From Ustilaginoidea virens (Eukaryota > Ascomycota > Sordariomycetes > Hypocreales > Clavicipitaceae), in contig NC_057317.1 in NCBI RefSeq assembly GCF_000687475.1, forward strand, positions 1,612,001-1,676,000: a stretch of 64,000 bases of DNA, read 5' to 3'. Shown in pieces: positions 58,653-64,000 of this stretch. The translations under genes and the position numbers were made by a program. A model generated the notes under the pieces. That model was not told where the DNA came from and did no database searches. It saw only the letters and a list, made by a program, of their open reading frames with translations. Numbering within the stretch: the stretch's first letter is position 1; each line of letters starts with the position of its first letter.

Positions 58653-59305
58653 GCGTGGACGACGGAGGAGGGAGGAGCTGGTTGAGCCGTGTGGGTGGCG
58701 GGCGGTGATGGGGCAATGCGGACGGGCAATGAAAAGTTGGTGTTTGGATATAGCGCGCATGATGGATGGATGGATGGATGAAGCCACAATTGCATGGGCG
58801 ATGAGATGGCGTCTCATGAAGAATTGACCCAACTTTGAATTATCTTGGCATGGTTTATTGGCATTGGCATGGGCTGGGGCGTGCAGGCCGCTGCCAGCAG
58901 GCTGCACCTGGGGGACCTGGCGCCCCAAGATGCCATGCTGCGAACCGCAAACCCCCCGCCCTTGGGCGCAGCAGCAGCCAGCTGGCAGCAGCTGGCGTCA
59001 CCTAAACACTAAAAAACCAGACCCCAGCCCCACATGCACCTTGCCGCGCCGAGCCACCTTCTCCCCAGGACGACCATGGTCGACTCGAGGCAGCCAACTT
59101 GACGCTTCTTCAATCGCATCTCCGCGACATCCCGGTTCCCAACGCTGGCCGCAAGAACCGCAACGAGCCCACCACGCAGTCCCCCGCAAACACCGCCAAG
59201 CTGTTTGCCTCAGCCCTACGGCGGACGTTACGCTCCAGCGCCGGGCTATCACTCGCAGCCGCGGCGGCGCTCCCAAAGCTCAAGCCCGACCCTCCCGCGA
59301 GCAAG
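58653..59305. promoter_or_regulatory. TRR1 5' region with short uORF
   Basis: 3' flank of VPS53 (ATGG microsatellite at 58,757-58,781) and promoter/5' leader of TRR1. An 8-codon uORF (59,076-59,102) precedes it. From 59,006 a frame stays open into the TRR1 ATG without any AUG; its last third looks like a mitochondrial presequence (see findings). Confidence 0.55.
59076..59102 (+). other. 8-codon upstream ORF in TRR1 leader
   Basis: ATG in good context (CGACCATGG) opens MVDSRQPT-stop, out of frame with TRR1. It would affect initiation downstream only if the transcript starts before 59,076. Confidence 0.4.
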
Positions 59306-59772
59306 ATGCACACCAAGGTCGTCAGTAGGTTTCTGCCCGTCACGCCGCGAAACGCAAGCTCGATACACCTACCACAAACGCGCAGGCGAGGGCTGACCCG
59401 GGTGCTCTACTTTTTCCTTGCCCCCCCGCCTCCCATGAAGTCATCGGCTCCGGGCCTGCGGCTCACACCGCCGCCGTCTACCTGGCCAGAGCGGAGCTGA
59501 AGCGTGAGTTCGGATTCGGACGCCCTTCCCCCGACGAGAATCTCGGGACCAAAGAACGGCATGGCTGACGCGGGCGCAGCCGTCCTGTACGAGGGCTTCC
59601 TGGCGAATGGCATCGCCGCAGGCGGCCAGCTTACCACCACGACCGAGGTGGAAAACTTTCCCGGCTTCCCTAGGGGCATCATGGGCCAGGAGCTGATGGT
59701 GACTGACTATCCTTCCCCGCACCCCCTTTGCTGCTGCGCCTGGAAAGCCCCCTCAAGCCTTTTTTTTTTCGT

Positions 59773-59840
<68 letters not shown>

Positions 59841-60759
59841 GTTTTGCTGATCCGGCCGTTGGTGTAGGACAACATGAAGGCGCAGTCGGAGCGCTTCGGC
59901 ACGCACGTCGTCACCGACACCGTCACCAAGCTGGACCTGTCGCGCCGCCCCTTCCGCTACAGCACCGAGTTCGCGCCGGACGAGACGCACACCGCCGACG
60001 CCGTCGTCATCGCCACCGGCGCGTCGGCGCGCCGCATGCACCTCCCCGGCGAGGACAAGTACTGGCAGAGCGGCATCTCGGCCTGCGCCGTGTGCGACGG
60101 CGCCCTGCCGCTCTTCCGCAACAAGCCGCTCTACGTGGTGGGCGGGGGCGACTCGGCCGCCGAGGAGGCCACCTTCCTGACCAAGTACGCCAGCCGCGTC
60201 ACCGTCCTCGTGCGACGCGACGTCCTGCGCGCCAGCAAGACCATGGCCGCCCGGCTGCTGGCCAACGACAAGGTCACGGTGCGCTTCAACGCCGTGGCCA
60301 CCGAGGTGCGCGGCGGGCAGGACGGCCTGCTGAGCCACATTGTCGTGCGGGACACCCGCTCGGGCGACGAGGAAGTCGTCGAGGCCAGCGGGCTGTTCTA
60401 CGCCATCGGACACGACCCGGCCACGGCGCTCGTCAAGGGCCAGCTCGACATGGACGAGGACGGGTACATTGTCACCAAGCCCGGCACGACGCTGACCAGC
60501 GTCGACGGCGTCTTTGCTGCCGGCGATGTGCAGGACAAGCGGTACAGGCAGGCCATTACCAGTGCCGGTGGGTTCTCTCTCTCTCTCTCTCTTCTTCTTT
60601 CTTCTTCGTCTTCTTCTTCTTCTTTCTTCTTCTTTCTTCACACCACAACCAACCGATGGGCCCGTGGACATGTGCTGACGCCTCGCTGCCATCTTCTGCG
60701 CAGGAACCGGGTGCATGGCGGCTCTGGAGGCCGAAAAGTTCATCAGCGAGCAGGACTAG
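59306..60759 (+). CDS. TRR1: Thioredoxin reductase (NADPH)
   Basis: Low-molecular-weight FAD enzyme that reduces thioredoxin with NADPH; cytosolic in its main form. Five exons: 59,306-59,324, 59,441-59,503, 59,580-59,698, 59,868-60,567 and 60,704-60,759, giving 318 aa. Exon 1 has only 19 bases; its junction rebuilds [21 protein letters not shown], the FAD-binding GxGxxA motif. Later junctions read [25 protein letters not shown] and [15 protein letters not shown]. The redox-active pair CAVC lies at residues 140-143, the NADPH motif is GGGDSAAEE, and [14 protein letters not shown] is the second FAD motif. Intron 3 (169 bp) contains 65 consecutive T, and intron 4 is CT/TTC-rich. The acceptor of intron 1 is AAG. 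It is convergent with UAP1. Confidence 0.95.
59774..59838 (+). repeat. 65-nt poly-T tract inside TRR1 intron 3
   Basis: Uninterrupted T-run between the donor at 59,699 and acceptor at 59,867. Unusually long for an intronic homopolymer. The assembly length may be inexact. Confidence 0.85.
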
Positions 60760-61058
60760 GGCCTTCTACACAAGAGCCCAAACTAGAGAGAGGCATGCTG
60801 TTTATGTACTGGGATAGAGAGACCAGTTCCGGTCGAATAGACGTGCGGGAATCCAAAGATGCAGAAATATGTACCATGATGGTCCTGCCTCAAGACGATT
60901 TGTCTCCAAACGGAAACGGCCATTGTCCTCGCCACCGTTTTCTGCCTACACCTTGAGCCAGCGACGCTGTGTGATTGTTGAAACGAACGCTCGACGAAGC
61001 AGCAGCATGCGCATTGCAAAATCCTCAAGCCCGTCTCGACGTGTTCCTCCCCTCCTTT
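60760..61058. other. Convergent spacer TRR1 / UAP1
   Basis: 3' flanks of two convergent genes, just under 300 bp. No gene or clear repeat. Confidence 0.6.
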
Positions 61059-61221
61059 CTATTCTGCCCTTTCCAGCTCCAAAACAGCAGGCGCTGTGAT
61101 GGTAGTGCCGCGGAGCCGTTCAAGGCCCTCGCCACCCTGCAAAAGTCGGGGCGGTTAGCAGTGTGCGCTGCAACGGCACGAGTGTAGCAAGGGGGCAAAG
61201 AACCATACAGAAAAAAAGAAG

Positions 61222-61261
<40 letters not shown>

Positions 61262-62700
61262 ACATAACTCATCAGAGGCGAGACTTCGATGCCCCCCTCG
61301 GCCACGACTATAGCACCGGCTGCAGCGGCCCATCTTTGACCTTGAGCCATGATATCCGCCCGGCTGGTGTCAGGGTCGTCCTGTCCCGTGCCTCTTGCGT
61401 TCTTCAGCGGCGAAAACTCGTCCTCGCGACGGACTTCCATGCAGGCAAACCTGTCCAGGGACAGCATGGGAAACACGTCAAAGACAAACTGCTCAAGTTT
61501 GATGCCGTTGGGCGTGTCCGGCTTGACGGTCTCGCCAGACTCGGTGTCTGCATAGGGAATCTTCTTCCGAGCAACATGGTGCGGCAACTTGTGAGCCCAC
61601 TGAGGAATAGACTCGAGAAATCGGAACGAGTAGTAGTGGTTGACAATGTTGGCGGCTCGAAACTTGAGGACGCCAGGGTGTTTTGGGTCCTCCGCCTCGG
61701 CGGTGGCCTTGTTAATCTCCGAGTACTCGACAACGTCTGGCTTGCCGTTCTTGGAGAGAATCAAGCCGACAGATTCGCCCGCGTCGCGCTTGCGGACAAC
61801 CTTGGTAGCAATGTCCACATCCAGGGATGAGGAGAAGCCGAGGAACACTGGGTCGGCAACCTTGACCAGACAGTTGTCGACGCAGTACGCGTGGATGTGC
61901 TCAATGCCCCGCTGACGCATGTCGTCGAGCACCCCTGACACGACCAAGGCTTGGTAAATGCCGCCGTTGCCGTCGGGAGCCACCGCGACCTTGCCCCTGC
62001 TCTCGAGAAGGATCTTGCCGTCATTGGAGATGCAGGGCAGCACGCCCTGCTCGAAGATGTTGACGTCGGCCGCGTTCAAGCCGAAAAAGTTGTTCTCCTT
62101 GAAGAAGCGCTCGGTTGGCTCGCGGGTGGGGCCGCTGGTCATGACATACCAGGGCACAACGACGGAGCGGCCGCCAATCTTGCCGGCGGCAAGCTCTTGG
62201 ATTTTCCGGATGCGTTCTGCCTGGATCTGGAACAGGCTCTTGTGGGAGGGCAGGCCAATGTCGTAGCAGCCCTTGGGCGCGGAGCTGCCGAGGCGAGTCC
62301 CCTGGCCGCCAGCCATGAGGACAACGGCCACTTTGTTCTTGGCAATCAGGTCCAGGCCGGAATCGTACCATTTCTTGACGTCCTCGGCGCTCGAGTCGAG
62401 CATACTGGCCTGCGACGATTCAGGGAGTGGCTCGAGGATGTCGGGTTCGTCAGACTTGGTCTCGGCGAGGGCTCGCTTGGTGACTTGGTTGATGTAGGAA
62501 GGGTTGAAGCCAGATAATTGCTCGTACAGAGAAGCCTTGTCTCGGGAGTCGAGAGACTCATAAAACGTGAGGACATGATCCTGGCCAGCCTCGGCATACT
62601 TGGCCTTGAGGTCGGCAAGGGCGTCCGGAGTGGGTTCTGATGGGTTTGTCGACCGGCCGCTGTTGGAGCCAAGGTGAAGCATCTCCTTGACCTTGTCCAT
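61059..62700 (-). CDS. UAP1: UDP-N-acetylglucosamine pyrophosphorylase
   Basis: Makes UDP-GlcNAc from UTP and GlcNAc-1-phosphate, the last step before chitin, N-glycan and GPI-anchor synthesis; cytosolic. Yeast name QRI1. Two exons: 62,700-61,264 and 61,136-61,059, giving 504 aa, the usual length. The 127-bp intron contains 36 consecutive T (A on the plus strand); the junction rebuilds [18 protein letters not shown], a conserved C-terminal motif. The uridine-binding loop [17 protein letters not shown] is near residue 128. It is followed by [43 protein letters not shown], and [13 protein letters not shown]. Start is MDKVKEML at 62,700. The frame is open further upstream to 62,910, but that stretch has no conserved text and is probably 5' UTR. 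Confidence 0.95.
61223..61258 (+). repeat. 36-nt poly-A (poly-T in the UAP1 transcript) just after the intron donor
   Basis: Lies 5-40 bases downstream of the UAP1 5' splice site (GTGAG, 61,263-61,259) on the transcript strand. Confidence 0.85.
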
Positions 62701-63775
62701 TGTGTGTCGAGAACGGTAGAAAAGAGGTCCTACTGGATGTGAGGAGTCAAAGGGAGCGCAATTGCTGATGCCCGTCCAAGCATCAACCGGAACGAGGGAC
62801 AGAGGGGGTTGGTTATCTGAGGGATTGGGTAAGGACGAGGCGGAATGAGAGGCGAGTCGAGAAGAGGAGAGGATCGTGTTACTTTGTCTGCTCACAGACC
62901 AAGTCGACACAAAGCCGGACTAAGTTTGTTATGTAGACCAGACGTTCGTCGTCCTGGAGGTTGGACAAGCTCAGCAGCAGTGCAGTGCGACGGGCTGGCT
63001 GACGCATGCGGCGCCCTATGGGCAGTGTATGAGGCGCAGCGAGCGGGGCGAGATGCCACATATTTCCATGCCCCTCCATGCCCCTCCCTGCCCCAGTGCC
63101 AACGTCAACTGCAGCTCGACTCAGGCGGGTCCAGTCTTGTACCTTTTCAGCGTCCACAGGTACCTACCTAGGTACCTACCTAGTACCCAAGGCCCTCGGC
63201 GCTTAGGAGGTACATAGGCACGCCACGAATTGTTGCACCACAATGTGACGCCACACTATATGCGGCGTTATTGGGCTTCATGTCCTGGCAGTCCTGCGAT
63301 ATGAATTTTCCCCCTTGGGCCCTTTGGCTGCAAACTCTCCAATGGAATCAAAACCCCCGATGCAAGTCGACAAGGGTCGTCCCACAACCCTGATGACAAG
63401 CCTCTGAACGGAAGCGAGTCTCGGCCCGTTCGTGACAACCCAAATTACCACCAGGGGGCCCCAGGTAACCTCACTCTGCGGGGGAGAGCTGCCTTTTTGC
63501 CTTGGGAATGCCGCCCCGTGTCCCTTTGCAGCCAGCGTTCTTCGAGTCCAGCAACGGAAACGGGCTCCTGCAGGCGCACCGAATCAACGAGATTCCCTCC
63601 CGCGTGAATTTGCAGGTGGCAAAGGGCAAATCCACCGCTCAAGCTGGTCGGTCAACCCGCCGCCACGTTGCCGCCAGAAAGCCAGGAAACAACCATCCAC
63701 CGGCGCTGTTCGGCGAGGGTCGCCGTCCCGTCCCGTCCCGTCCCGTCCCGTTTTTGTCCCCGTTTTCGTCTAGCC
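62701..63775. promoter_or_regulatory. Divergent promoter UAP1 / last gene
   Basis: 1.08 kb. It holds a dense GGTACCTACCTA array (63,160-63,186) made of overlapping palindromes, CCATGCCCCTC repeats (63,067-63,090), and a CCCGT tandem array (63,723-63,750) close to the start of the next gene. No coding frame is supported. Confidence 0.5.
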
Positions 63776-64000
63776 ATGCAAAGAGAGAACCCTCCTCCCG
63801 AGCCCGCCACTTTCAAGGGCCGCCTGCAACTGGATTCTTTCAAATACACATCCCCCGCGACAGAGGGCGGCGTTCGTCGCAATCCTCCTCGGCATGCCTC
63901 ATCCCCCGGCAACGGGGCCTCCCGCAGGCTGACCAGAGAAATCAAAGCAAGAAAAAGCAGCTCGTCTCGGGGCCCCTCGTCCCCGTCCCCGTCCCCGTCC
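63776..64000 (+). CDS. 5' end of an unassigned gene (truncated by the window)
   Basis: ATG at 63,776 opens a frame of 75 codons that runs off the window. It reads MQRENPPPEPATFKGRLQLD, then FKYTSPATEGG, then an Arg/Ser/Pro-rich basic stretch (RRLTREIKARKSSS) ending in a Ser-Pro run encoded by a TCCCCG repeat. The leader resembles basic, disordered N-termini of nuclear DNA-repair enzymes, and a fungal thymine/uracil DNA glycosylase is one possibility, but no catalytic domain is visible. An intron may begin beyond the edge. I do not assign a function. Confidence 0.5.
   Translation, partial: MQRENPPPEPATFKGRLQLDSFKYTSPATEGGVRRNPPRHASSPGNGASRRLTREIKARKSSSSRGPSSPSPSPS

Noticed and set aside
59679..60743. 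354-codon minus-strand frame with a long Lys run
   Set aside because: The Lys run is the poly-T of TRR1 intron 3 read in antisense; the rest is a TRR1 shadow.
18134..64000. Possible secondary-metabolite, defence or other functional gene cluster
   Set aside because: All recognised genes are unrelated housekeeping functions; no synthase, transporter or regulator grouping.
1..64000. tRNA or rRNA genes
   Set aside because: I scanned for T-loop GGTTCGA-type boxes with matching acceptor stems and for conserved rRNA words and found none I could support.

Overview
The window is a stretch of nuclear chromosome from a filamentous ascomycete. Genes carry short GT-AG introns (51-245 bp) with CTAAC/CTGAC-like branch points. 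The proteins match Pezizomycotina families, and the left 17.5 kb shows saturated repeat-induced point mutation (RIP), with CpA and TpG almost gone and TpA hugely enriched. From memory the proteins read most like Hypocreales (Sordariomycetes). That placement is inference, because no database search was possible.

Region 1 (1 to about 17,600) is a dead, AT-rich transposon nest. A Tad1/LINE-like non-LTR element (RT remnant in 13,210-15,960, with 1-224 as its probable other flank) was entered by a chromodomain-bearing Ty3/gypsy element (225-13,204, 255-bp LTRs, 5-bp target duplication CCTAT). That element was itself entered by a second one (4,202-11,534, 242-bp LTRs, target duplication TAGGG). In both LTR elements the primer-binding site next to the 5' LTR is an 11-12 nt reverse complement of a site inside the same LTR, the layout of Tf1-type self-priming. 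The inner element also carries about 1.8 kb between its chromodomain and 3' LTR that looks coding on the opposite strand. All frames are full of RIP stops.

Region 2 (about 17,640-64,000) is ordinary, gene-dense euchromatin with conserved housekeeping genes. In order they are: a RecQ helicase (SGS1/QDE-3 type, +), KAR9 (-), NAT4 histone N-terminal acetyltransferase (+), a PLAC8 Cys-rich protein (+), IMP dehydrogenase (-), a Sip1/raffinose-synthase-like GH36 protein (-), mitochondrial processing peptidase beta (+), TAF9 (-), the trifunctional histidine enzyme HIS4 (+), PAH1/lipin (-), a membrane-anchored fibronectin-III/coiled-coil protein (+), VPS53 (+), thioredoxin reductase (+), UDP-GlcNAc pyrophosphorylase (-), and the 5' end of an unassigned gene (+). 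Exon structures were worked out by hand and each spliced frame closes. There is no operon logic: genes are monocistronic and share divergent promoters (KAR9/NAT4, Sip1/MPP-beta, TAF9/HIS4, PAH1/FN3 protein, UAP1/last gene) or convergent 3' ends.

Recurring oddities are very long homopolymer tracts in introns and spacers (65 T, 36 A, 16 C, 18 G), expanded in-frame repeats (RTD in NAT4, TS and N in KAR9, KD in the FN3 protein), and intergenic motifs TACGGAGTA and GGTACCTA. I found no CRISPR, tRNA, rRNA, biosynthetic cluster or clearly new system. The observations most worth following are the self-primed nested chromoviruses with an antisense coding-like segment, and an AUG-less mitochondrial-presequence-like extension in frame with thioredoxin reductase.
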